Shown one piece after another: positions 1 to 5,910 of a stretch of 6,188 bases of DNA (the first letter of the stretch is position 1; every line of letters starts with the position of its first letter). A program made the position numbers and the translations under genes. The notes below the pieces were generated by a model. The model was not told the DNA's origin. It did not search any database and worked only from the letters and a program-made list of their open reading frames with translations. Source of the DNA: WTAW01 sp964540205 (GTDB lineage: Bacteria > Acidobacteriota > Aminicenantia > Aminicenantales > Aminicenantaceae). The stretch is from positions 1 to 6,188 of the forward strand of contig CAZIMJ010000340.1 in the NCBI GenBank assembly GCA_964540205.1, in the 5' to 3' direction.

Positions 1-43
1 TGATAAGTATCGACATTTTTTATGAATAATTCAGGTTATTTGA

Positions 44-988
44 ATGCTGAAAAAAAAAGAAATCTTTGTCTTCACGCTCAAATTTATTTTTAGCGCCTCC
101 GTCCTGGCGTTTATTCTGATCTCCCAGACATCCCTCAGGGATATATTCGCCACGCTCAAAGAGGCGAATCATCTTCTGTTGGGGATATCCTTTTCCCTCC
201 ATGCTCTTGGGCTTGTGATCAGCGCCATACGCTGGCAGATCCTCATCAAGGCACAAGATGACTGGGTGCCCATAGGTTTTCTGGCAAAATCCTATCTGGT
301 TGGATCATTCTTCAACCTTTTCCTTCCTACACGGATCGGCGGCGATGTGGTTCGCATCTGGGATGGTTCCCGTTATTCAAAGTCTCTCATAAAATCTTCG
401 GCTATCGTCCTCGTCGAACGCCTTTCCGGTGTCATCGTCCTTTTTCTCTTCGCCTTTTGTGCGTCCCTCATACGTCTGGAAATGGCCCAGCAATTTCCTG
501 TGATCTGGGTGTCATTGATCTTGAGCTTCTTCGGATTGAGCTTGCTCGCTCTTTTTCTCACCCCTGTTGCAAACATCATTCTCGAGAAACTTCCAGAAAA
601 GAGCCCCTTTAACACGATCAAACAAAAGATACGTCAATTCAGAGAGACCATCCTCTTTTACGGGAAGAGAAAAAGGGCCCTTGGGAAAGCTTTTTTCTGG
701 GCCGCACTCCTCCAGATCAACGTTATTATTCACTATTATCTGATAGGAGAGGCGCTTCATTTGGACATCGCGCTCCTGGATTATTTCATCTTCATTCCCA
801 TCGTGCACTTCATCCTGCTCATCCCCATCACCATCAATGGGCTGGGATTGAGGGAAGGCGCATACCTGGAGATATTCAGATATTACGGGATCTCATCGGC
901 GGCGGCCATTTCCTTTTCCTGGATCGATCTGGCATTTATGCTGATCGTTGGCATAGTGGGTTGGATCATCTATGTCCTCAGAAAATGA
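44..988 (+). CDS. UPF0104 / LPG-synthase-TM family flippase-like membrane protein
   Basis: This 314-residue polytopic inner-membrane protein resembles the membrane part of lysylphosphatidylglycerol synthase (PF03706/TIGR00374 type) without the C-terminal aminoacyl-transferase domain. Hydrophobic segments lie near residues 8-27, 43-62, 80-97, 120-142, 152-175, 215-235, 247-265 and 290-312. Family signatures are RW at 63-64, the loop with FLPTRIGGDVVR (93-104), ER at 125-126, and GLGLREGA (266-273) before the last helices. The length is normal for the stand-alone family. The start ATG has a weak AGG eight bases upstream and gives a sensible Lys-rich N-terminus before the first helix. Stand-alone members are proposed to move lipids or lipid-linked sugars and are often found near envelope genes, but the substrate cannot be told from sequence. 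It is separated from the next gene by 80 nt with a possible promoter, so it may belong to an upstream operon. Family assignment is secure; function is not. Confidence 0.88.
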   Translation: MLKKKEIFVFTLKFIFSASVLAFILISQTSLRDIFATLKEANHLLLGISFSLHALGLVISAIRWQILIKAQDDWVPIGFLAKSYLVGSFFNLFLPTRIGGDVVRIWDGSRYSKSLIKSSAIVLVERLSGVIVLFLFAFCASLIRLEMAQQFPVIWVSLILSFFGLSLLALFLTPVANIILEKLPEKSPFNTIKQKIRQFRETILFYGKRKRALGKAFFWAALLQINVIIHYYLIGEALHLDIALLDYFIFIPIVHFILLIPITINGLGLREGAYLEIFRYYGISSAAAISFSWIDLAFMLIVGIVGWIIYVLRK

Positions 989-994
989 AACTTT

Positions 995-1033
995 TTGACC
1001 ATTTGTATGACTCAATAGATAGTGTGGTATTAT
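995..1033 (+). promoter_or_regulatory. Candidate sigma70-type promoter for the envelope cluster
   Basis: TTGACC (995-1000) followed after 17 nt by GATAGT (1018-1023) fits a -35/-10 pair with 5/6 and 4/6 consensus matches. An overlapping extended -10, TGGTATTAT (1025-1033), is an alternative with no good -35 at normal spacing. Either would start transcription about 30-45 nt before the ATG at 1069. The site lies between two same-strand genes and no terminator is seen upstream, so read-through from the first gene is also possible. This is pattern matching only. Confidence 0.35.
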
Positions 1034-1068
1034 GGGTGTGAGGAATATTGATTTGGTGCTGTTACCCC

Positions 1069-2232
1069 ATGGTTAAATACGTTTCGCGGTTTATCCTGAG
1101 TATTCTTGTTCTGTCGGTTTTTCTCTCTTCTCCCCCTATCAACAGCCAAGAGGAGGTCGTAGACTACGAGAAGCGCCTGCAGGAGATCGCCGCACAGATC
1201 GATGATCTTAAAACGCGGATCAAAAGGGATGAGAGAAAAAAGACGTCGATCCTCACTCAACTGGATAAAATCAGCTTCAACAAAAGGCTGATCAAAAAAG
1301 AGATTTCTCTCTACGACATTCAGATGAAAAAGGCCAACACAGAGTTGTCGGCGCTGAACAGGAAGATCCCCGAACTGAGAACTACGCTGGAAAAAGAAAA
1401 AGAATCGATAGGAAAAATTCTGACCATCCTCTACAAATATGGGAGGATAGATTTTATCGATTTTATCATTGAAGCCAACGATATGGGCAGTCTTCTCCAA
1501 GGAAACAAACACTTGGTTCTCTTGGCCCAGTACCAAGATCAAATTGTGGCGGATTATCTCCAGACCTTGAATGAACTTCATGCCGCAGAGAAAAAACTCG
1601 TGGAAAAAAAGCAGGATATCTCGAAATTCATCCAGGGCGCCAAACAAAAAAAACAGGATCTTGAGGCCGAAGAAAAAAAGAACACAGACCTGATCCGGCA
1701 GATCGAACAGAACAAGACAACCCATTTGAAAACAATGGACGAGCTGCAAGACCGAGCCGAACAGCTCCAAAACTTGATGAAAAAGATCTTGAACAGCAAA
1801 ATCTCTCCCACGATCACGCTTATCCCGCTTTATGAGAATAAAGGGTCTCTCCCATGGCCGATAACGGGGAGGGTCGTGACGCGCTTCGGTCTCCAAAGAC
1901 ACCCGCGTTTTAACACCACCACAATGAACAATGGAATCGAAATCTCCCCCAGAAAAGACATGATTGTCAAGTGCATCCATCCGGGAACAGTGGCATACAC
2001 AGACCATTTCCAGGGCTACGGGAACTTGATCATCATCGATCACGGAATGAGCTATTACACACTCTATGGGCATTGCTCTGACTTTCTCGTAAAAAAGGGA
2101 GACCCAGCCCAAGCCGATCAATCCATAGCTGTGGTGGGAGATTTTAGTTCTCTCAAGGGCAAAACCCTTTATTTTGAAATACGTTACAAGACAAAGCCCC
2201 TTAATCCCTTGCAATGGTTAAAACGAAGATGA
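1069..2232 (+). CDS. envC: EnvC-like murein hydrolase activator (coiled coil + degenerate LytM/M23 domain)
   Basis: This 387-residue predicted periplasmic protein has a signal peptide (Lys/Arg then a hydrophobic core, residues 1-26). Two long charged coiled-coil stretches (about 28-115 and 160-243) follow, then a C-terminal LytM/M23 domain (about 258-387). The domain has the PWPITGRVVTRFG entry, HPGTVAYTDHFQGYGN, LYGH, and an LYFEIR...NPLQWL ending very like that of E. coli EnvC. Zn ligands of active M23 peptidases are missing: the HxGxD motif reads NNGIE (N287, E291) and HLHFE reads TLYFE. EnvC proteins of this kind do not cut peptidoglycan; they bind and activate septal amidases, usually under FtsEX control. 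The open frame extends to a TTG at 1048 with GAGGA only three bases before it. I prefer ATG 1069 because it starts a clean signal peptide, although no good Shine-Dalgarno precedes it. It is first of a three-gene cluster; the next gene starts 27 nt on. Confidence 0.87.
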   Translation: MVKYVSRFILSILVLSVFLSSPPINSQEEVVDYEKRLQEIAAQIDDLKTRIKRDERKKTSILTQLDKISFNKRLIKKEISLYDIQMKKANTELSALNRKIPELRTTLEKEKESIGKILTILYKYGRIDFIDFIIEANDMGSLLQGNKHLVLLAQYQDQIVADYLQTLNELHAAEKKLVEKKQDISKFIQGAKQKKQDLEAEEKKNTDLIRQIEQNKTTHLKTMDELQDRAEQLQNLMKKILNSKISPTITLIPLYENKGSLPWPITGRVVTRFGLQRHPRFNTTTMNNGIEISPRKDMIVKCIHPGTVAYTDHFQGYGNLIIIDHGMSYYTLYGHCSDFLVKKGDPAQADQSIAVVGDFSSLKGKTLYFEIRYKTKPLNPLQWLKRR

Positions 2233-2259
2233 TACAATCTACGGTCTTGGTTTATTAAA

Positions 2260-3399
2260 ATGGCTATCGGAAGAATAAGATTCCTACTCATCCCTGCTCT
2301 TCTCTCACTTCTCCTGTTTGTTCTGCTCGAAAAGAATTTTCTTCCTGGATTGTCACGGAAGAATTCCTCTGAGGACCAGTTCAGGCTCGTAGGGAGCGTG
2401 GCATATCTCATCAGGGACGAATATCTTGAGGAACCCAATCCCTCGAAAACCATGGACGGCGCTTTCCGCGGCCTGGTTGATTCTTTGGATAGCCTTTCAA
2501 GCTATCTTGACAAAAACGCTGTCCTCAAGTATGAACAACGCAGAGACGCCGACCTTAAAGATCCGGGAATCACACTTTACAAAACGTATGGCAGCTTTCC
2601 TGTTATCATCGGCATAAAGAAGAACTCTCCTGCTGAAAAGGCAGGACTGAGAATCGGGGAATCGGTCAGCATTATGAACGGCCGTTCCACACTGTCGATG
2701 AGCATGATCGAGGCAAACCTTCTCCTAAAGTCCAAGTTGACCGATCCTGTTATACTCAAAATTCTGAGGGGAACCGGCTCTGATATTGTCAGTCTGAAAA
2801 GGGAAACGATACCGGCAGAGACGTACTCTTACACCCCTGCAAAGGGCACCAGTGGAATACTGAAAATCCGGCGGCTCTATCCGCCTTGTGTAAACATGCT
2901 GAAGGAGAAATTACTCTCCAATCTGAAGACGAAGGAAAAACCCCTCGTTCTCGACCTGAGGAATTGCGCGGAGGGAGATATCGAAGAAGCCCAAAAATTG
3001 CTCGACATCTTTGTTGAGGACAAAGAATCCGGGTATTTCGAGAATGGCCAGGGGATCAGAGAAACGCTGGCGCTCCAAGCAACAACAGATTTGGCGGGTT
3101 TGCCGTTGATCGTTTGGACCAATCAAGCCACCATCGGCCCTGCGGAAGTCCTAGCCTCAGTGCTTAAAGCATACAAAAAAGTCAAGGTCATCGGTTTCCA
3201 AACTCCCGGTCTTGTCTCAAAACAACACTTTATACCCCTAAACGATGGGAGCGGTCTACTGCTGACAAACGCCATCTTTCACTTGAAAAAGGACAAGGAT
3301 TTTTGGGAAAAGGGAATAGAGCCGGATATCAAAATTGATGTTGAAGACATGACCTCAAGCGCCTATCTCAAAGCAACCCAAAAACTTCTGGCCAATTGA
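2260..3399 (+). CDS. PDZ-containing S41 (Ctp-like) family protein, probable pseudoprotease
   Basis: This 379-residue protein has an N-terminal signal anchor (residues 6-23), then the helical Ctp N-terminal region with FRLVGSVAYLIRDEYLE and the SLDSLSSYLD motif (76-84; usually LDPHSSYL). A PDZ domain (about 103-172, PAEKAGLRIGESV) and an S41 core (about 195-365) follow. Core landmarks are LVLDLRN (229-235), the catalytic segment from N288, GFQTPG (312-317), FIPLNDGSGLLLT and GIEPD (352-356). Ungapped alignment to the family pattern NxGSASASE...TFGKGxVQ puts Gly293 where the nucleophilic Ser should be and Leu318 where the general-base Lys should be, while N288, E296, T315, G317 and Q322 fit. 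The PGG loop after LDLRN is also changed (CAEG). Active Ctp enzymes trim periplasmic proteins; this copy is probably inactive and may act as a PDZ binding scaffold. It lies between the EnvC-like and YibQ-like genes, ending 6 nt before the latter. No clear Shine-Dalgarno precedes its only plausible start. Confidence 0.85.
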   Translation: MAIGRIRFLLIPALLSLLLFVLLEKNFLPGLSRKNSSEDQFRLVGSVAYLIRDEYLEEPNPSKTMDGAFRGLVDSLDSLSSYLDKNAVLKYEQRRDADLKDPGITLYKTYGSFPVIIGIKKNSPAEKAGLRIGESVSIMNGRSTLSMSMIEANLLLKSKLTDPVILKILRGTGSDIVSLKRETIPAETYSYTPAKGTSGILKIRRLYPPCVNMLKEKLLSNLKTKEKPLVLDLRNCAEGDIEEAQKLLDIFVEDKESGYFENGQGIRETLALQATTDLAGLPLIVWTNQATIGPAEVLASVLKAYKKVKVIGFQTPGLVSKQHFIPLNDGSGLLLTNAIFHLKKDKDFWEKGIEPDIKIDVEDMTSSAYLKATQKLLAN

Positions 3400-3405
3400 T
3401 CGTTC

Positions 3406-4596
3406 ATGAGGACCTCCAGATCTTTTAAAACTGACACTTCAGAGAAACTTTTCCCCAGCCTTCCTATCTTTCTTTTATGCCTGGTCATCCTCTCAACTCT
3501 GGGCCTGGATTACATCCAATGGAAGCGTGGCCAATATTCCTATGTTTTTTCGGCATTGGAAAGAAAAAAGGAAGTTGTGGCTCACGTGGACAAAGTGGAA
3601 GAAGCAGATATATCTCAGACTCTGCTGAAGACCGTTTCTGACTCGGGTATCCCCGATGAATCCGTCAATATGTTCACGGATGAAGAAGGTGTATATCATT
3701 TATTGGTTGACATCCCCACCAAAAAATACAACCAGTTGGAATCCTCTTTTGTCGACACATTTCGCGCGCATGATTTTCAGATCACAGAAAAAGAGGAACA
3801 ACAGACCGATGATAAGAAGTACTATCTCTGGCAAGCCCAAGATATGAAAGAGCATAAGCTCACTGTGCTTTTTTCGTGTGAAAAAGAGGGGGTCAAAATT
3901 GCAAGAAAGCCTTCCTCGCAACCGGGCGCAAACAAGGTCGCACTCATCGTCGACGATATGGGATACAGCCTGGAAGCTATCAATGAATTGTGTTCGATCG
4001 GCCGGCCTCTCACTGTAGCTATTATCCCCTACAGTCCCTTGGCATCAGAAATCGCCACCATATCCAGACAACACGACCTTGAAGTCATCCTTCACCTTCC
4101 ACTGGAAGCGATCAACAACAACGAGGAAAACTACAGCAAAGGCATGATCACCGCTGAAATGAGTGAAGATGAGGTCATTGCAATCGTCGAAAAAAACCTC
4201 GATCAAGTGCCCTATATTCGCGGCGTCAACAACCACATGGGCTCAAAGATCACAGCCGATTCACAGTTGATGAGCATCATTCTGAAACGTCTCAAAGACA
4301 GAGATCTATTCTTTATCGACAGCCGAACGACCAGCAATTCTGTCGCCTACGATATCGCCCAAAGTCTGAATATCCCGTCCGCATACCGGCATATTTTCCT
4401 GGATGGAGAACTTAACGAAAGCTACATCAAGGGACAGCTCATCGAACTCTTCCGGAGGGCCCAAAAAAACGGATTCGCTCTTGGCATCTGTCACCCCACA
4501 AAAGAGACTCTAAAAGTCCTCAAAGAGAGTTTTCACCTCGTAGATGAATACGGCCTTGAGCCTGTTCTCGCTTCACAAATCGTCCAAACTCCATAA
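3406..4596 (+). CDS. yibQ: Divergent polysaccharide deacetylase family protein (YibQ/DUF610 type)
   Basis: This 396-residue protein has a basic N-terminus and one transmembrane segment (about 17-35). A linker and small alpha/beta region (about 50-165) come next, then a C-terminal divergent polysaccharide deacetylase domain (about 176-394) in the periplasm. Domain motifs are ALIVDDMGY (179-187, acidic pair D183/D184), AIIPYSPLA, HLPLEA (230-235), GVNNHMGSKIT (273-283), FFIDSRTT (302-309), FLDG (331-334) and GICHPT (360-365). These match the YibQ family well, and its conserved Asp/His residues are present. The family shares the NodB-like barrel, but to my knowledge no deacetylase activity is established for it. 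The gene follows the S41 gene by 6 nt, suggesting translational coupling; envC-yibQ neighbours are also found in E. coli, which supports a cell-wall or septation role. The N-terminal linker region is longer than in enterobacterial YibQ, which is mostly signal plus barrel. No terminator with a U-run follows. Confidence 0.88.
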   Translation: MRTSRSFKTDTSEKLFPSLPIFLLCLVILSTLGLDYIQWKRGQYSYVFSALERKKEVVAHVDKVEEADISQTLLKTVSDSGIPDESVNMFTDEEGVYHLLVDIPTKKYNQLESSFVDTFRAHDFQITEKEEQQTDDKKYYLWQAQDMKEHKLTVLFSCEKEGVKIARKPSSQPGANKVALIVDDMGYSLEAINELCSIGRPLTVAIIPYSPLASEIATISRQHDLEVILHLPLEAINNNEENYSKGMITAEMSEDEVIAIVEKNLDQVPYIRGVNNHMGSKITADSQLMSIILKRLKDRDLFFIDSRTTSNSVAYDIAQSLNIPSAYRHIFLDGELNESYIKGQLIELFRRAQKNGFALGICHPTKETLKVLKESFHLVDEYGLEPVLASQIVQTP

Positions 4597-4635
4597 CTCT
4601 GGACTCCGAAACTCGATCAGAGCGATAGAATTCCA

Positions 4636-4664
4636 TTGAATAAATTCATGGTATCGATTATGAT
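4636..4664 (+). promoter_or_regulatory. Candidate sigma70-type promoter in front of the 198-residue protein gene
   Basis: TTGAAT (4636-4641) and TATGAT (4659-4664) are separated by exactly 17 nt, with 4/6 and 5/6 matches to consensus. Transcription would start near 4671, just ahead of a strong Shine-Dalgarno at 4677. The 93-nt gap after the YibQ-like gene makes a new transcription unit plausible. A short imperfect hairpin (4633-4651, CCAT-T-GAA / TTCATGG) overlaps the -35 element and could be chance. No experimental support is available from sequence alone. Confidence 0.42.
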
Positions 4665-4676
4665 TAAATGAGTCCC

Positions 4677-4685
4677 AAGGAGGAG
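4677..4685 (+). promoter_or_regulatory. Strong Shine-Dalgarno (AAGGAGGAG)
   Basis: This near-perfect anti-16S complement is the strongest ribosome binding site in the window. Its GGAGG core ends six bases before ATG 4690, so it fixes that start. The envelope-cluster genes upstream have weak or absent sites, which suggests the following gene is translated more efficiently. Confidence 0.8.
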
Positions 4686-4689
4686 ATTC

Positions 4690-5286
4690 ATGAAAAGATT
4701 CACATTTCTTTTTGTGGTGATCATTCTGGCTGTAATCCTTGTTTTTGTTCTTCAGAAAGCCGGTCTGTGGAAGACGATCACAGCTGAAGACCTGGAAGCA
4801 TCTATTGAGGTTGTGGATGTGGACACTTTCTGGACGGATAAATATTACCAACCATGGCCCCCTCGACTTATCCTCGTCCCCGCCATTTCTTTCAGAGTGA
4901 AAAACGTAACAGATAAATCGCTCAAGTACATCAATTTCAACGCCAATTTCCGGTTTATGGGTGATTACGAAAACCTGGGGGATGCATTTCTGGCTGCCAT
5001 TCGAAACAATCCCATTCCGCCGGGAGAAAAAAGCGATATCATCACTCTCAAGAGCAACTATGGTGTTGAAGGGAAATCGTTGGCCACATTTGAAGATAAT
5101 CCTCACTGGAAGACTGTTCTAGTTAGGCTCTTCGCCCAGTCTAAAGGATCACAATTTCTTCCTATGGGAGAATATGAGATCTCCAGAAGGATCGACTTCT
5201 TGGAGCCAGCGCCAGTGGGAATGGACAAAAAAAAGACAGAAGGGGAAAAAGAGCTAAAAAAGGAAGAGAAAAAACAGGAGAACTGA
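4690..5286 (+). CDS. Single-pass membrane-anchored protein of unknown function, possible beta-sandwich domain
   Basis: I do not recognise this 198-residue protein. It has a short basic N-terminus and one strongly hydrophobic segment (residues 4-21) with no clear cleavage site, so a membrane anchor or uncleaved signal is likely, with the rest in the periplasm. Residues 36-170 alternate hydrophobic and polar residues in a way typical of beta strands. They include VPAISFRVKNVTDKSLKYI (63-81) and IPPGEKSDI (109-117), a pattern like FxLYD/immunoglobulin-like domains in which a strand pair is followed by a PG-E turn. The last 20 residues (179-198) are almost all Lys and Glu and are probably disordered. 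Start choice is firm because of the strong Shine-Dalgarno at 4677. The gene is 93 nt after the YibQ-like gene and 61 nt before the arginine decarboxylase gene, so its partners are unclear. The fold suggestion is inference only. Confidence 0.72.
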   Translation: MKRFTFLFVVIILAVILVFVLQKAGLWKTITAEDLEASIEVVDVDTFWTDKYYQPWPPRLILVPAISFRVKNVTDKSLKYINFNANFRFMGDYENLGDAFLAAIRNNPIPPGEKSDIITLKSNYGVEGKSLATFEDNPHWKTVLVRLFAQSKGSQFLPMGEYEISRRIDFLEPAPVGMDKKKTEGEKELKKEEKKQEN

Positions 5287-5334
5287 ATCTTCCGCTTCCA
5301 ACACAGTCATCCCAGATTATATCTAAAACATCCG

Positions 5335-5340
5335 AAAGGA
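5335..5340 (+). promoter_or_regulatory. Shine-Dalgarno (AAAGGA) of the arginine decarboxylase gene
   Basis: AAAGGA lies seven bases before ATG 5348 and supports that start. A preceding AT-rich GATTATATC (around 5315-5323) might serve as a -10 element, but no matching -35 is convincing, so I do not call a promoter in this 61-nt gap. Confidence 0.6.
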
Positions 5341-5347
5341 ATTAGGC

Positions 5348-5899
5348 ATGAATACGATCGTACCATCCAAAATCTTTCTGACTAAGGGGATGGGTCAGCA
5401 CAGGGAAAAACTGGCAAGCTTTGAGATCGCCTTGAGAGAGGCGGGGATCGCCCCCTACAATCTCGTCAAGATCACCAGTATTTTTCCCCCAAAATGCTCT
5501 CTCATCCCCAGAGAAGAAGGCATTAAACTGCTCCATCCTGGACAGATTCTCTTCCTGGTGATGAGCGATATCGCCACGAACGAAGCACACCGGCTGATCT
5601 CAGCATCGATCGGTTTAGCCATACCCAATGATCGCAACCACTATGGTTATCTCGCCGAGCATCATGCATTCGGCCTGAAAGAGAAGGAGGCGGGAGAATA
5701 CGCAGCGGACCTGGCCGCTTATATGTTGGTCACAACACTCGGGGAGGCTTTCGACACTAAGCAGATCTGGGAAGAGGAAAAAAACCTCTACAACATCTCC
5801 AGCAGTTTATCCATCAGCACTCAGAGCATCACCCAAAGCGCCAAAGGGAAAGAGGAAATGTGGACGACAGTCATTGCCGCCGCAGTCTGTATTCCCTAA
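5348..5899 (+). CDS. pdaD: Pyruvoyl-dependent arginine decarboxylase (PvlArgDC)
   Basis: This 183-residue cytoplasmic enzyme converts L-arginine to agmatine and CO2 using a protein-derived pyruvoyl group instead of PLP. The proenzyme self-cleaves before a serine. Here the conserved segment reads NLVKITSIFPPKC (38-50), matching the archaeal R-I-S-S-I-M-P-P site, so cleavage is expected between Thr43 and Ser44. That gives a small beta chain and an alpha chain with pyruvate at its N-terminus. Other family landmarks are GIAPYNL after an ALREAG helix (28-39), SIGLAIP (87-93), YGYLAEHH with the likely proton-donor Glu104, EAGEYAADLAAYML (around 114-127), and an Ala-rich C-terminal strand. Length fits the 160-195 range of the family. 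Agmatine feeds polyamine synthesis, or arginine/agmatine exchange as in chlamydial AaxB. No agmatinase or antiporter gene is visible next to it, so the pathway cannot be fixed. The assignment is firm; arginine specificity is inferred from the family. Confidence 0.92.
   Translation: MNTIVPSKIFLTKGMGQHREKLASFEIALREAGIAPYNLVKITSIFPPKCSLIPREEGIKLLHPGQILFLVMSDIATNEAHRLISASIGLAIPNDRNHYGYLAEHHAFGLKEKEAGEYAADLAAYMLVTTLGEAFDTKQIWEEEKNLYNISSSLSISTQSITQSAKGKEEMWTTVIAAAVCIP
5474..5479 (+). other. Self-processing site of the arginine decarboxylase proenzyme (Thr43-Ser44 codons)
   Basis: Codons ACC (Thr43) and AGT (Ser44) precede IFPP. In this family, non-hydrolytic serinolysis at this position turns the serine into the catalytic pyruvoyl group. 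The site is placed by motif comparison with archaeal homologues, not by measurement. Since Ser44 is retained, the gene appears competent for maturation. Confidence 0.8.
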
Positions 5900-5910
5900 A
5901 ACAGTTCAGA

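Noticed and set aside
1..43. TGATAA at the left edge as the tandem stop of an upstream gene
   Set aside because: Too little sequence lies upstream to show a reading frame, so no partial gene can be supported.
49..60. Eight-A run just after the first start codon, and similar A7-A8 runs near 1646, 1670 and 5225, as phase-variable or frameshift sites
   Set aside because: They are explained by Lys codons, the frames continue intact, and A-rich Lys runs are common in this genome's coding sequence. Nothing points to a used slippage site.
1030..2214. A 394-codon open frame on the minus strand, mirroring the EnvC-like gene
   Set aside because: It lies wholly opposite a gene with clear domains and conserved motifs. 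Its translation is rich in Phe/Leu/Cys runs that are the complement of Lys/Glu coiled-coil codons, and it shows no domain. It is an antisense shadow.
4597..4622. CTCTG...CAGAG pairing after the YibQ-like stop as a terminator
   Set aside because: The stem is only 5 bp with a 16-nt loop and no U-run follows, so it does not qualify as an intrinsic terminator.
4573..5106. A 177-codon open frame on the minus strand across the 4.6-5.1 kb gap and the unknown gene
   Set aside because: It is opposite the well-started 198-residue gene, has no Shine-Dalgarno or recognisable domain, and its composition is that of a reverse-complement frame.
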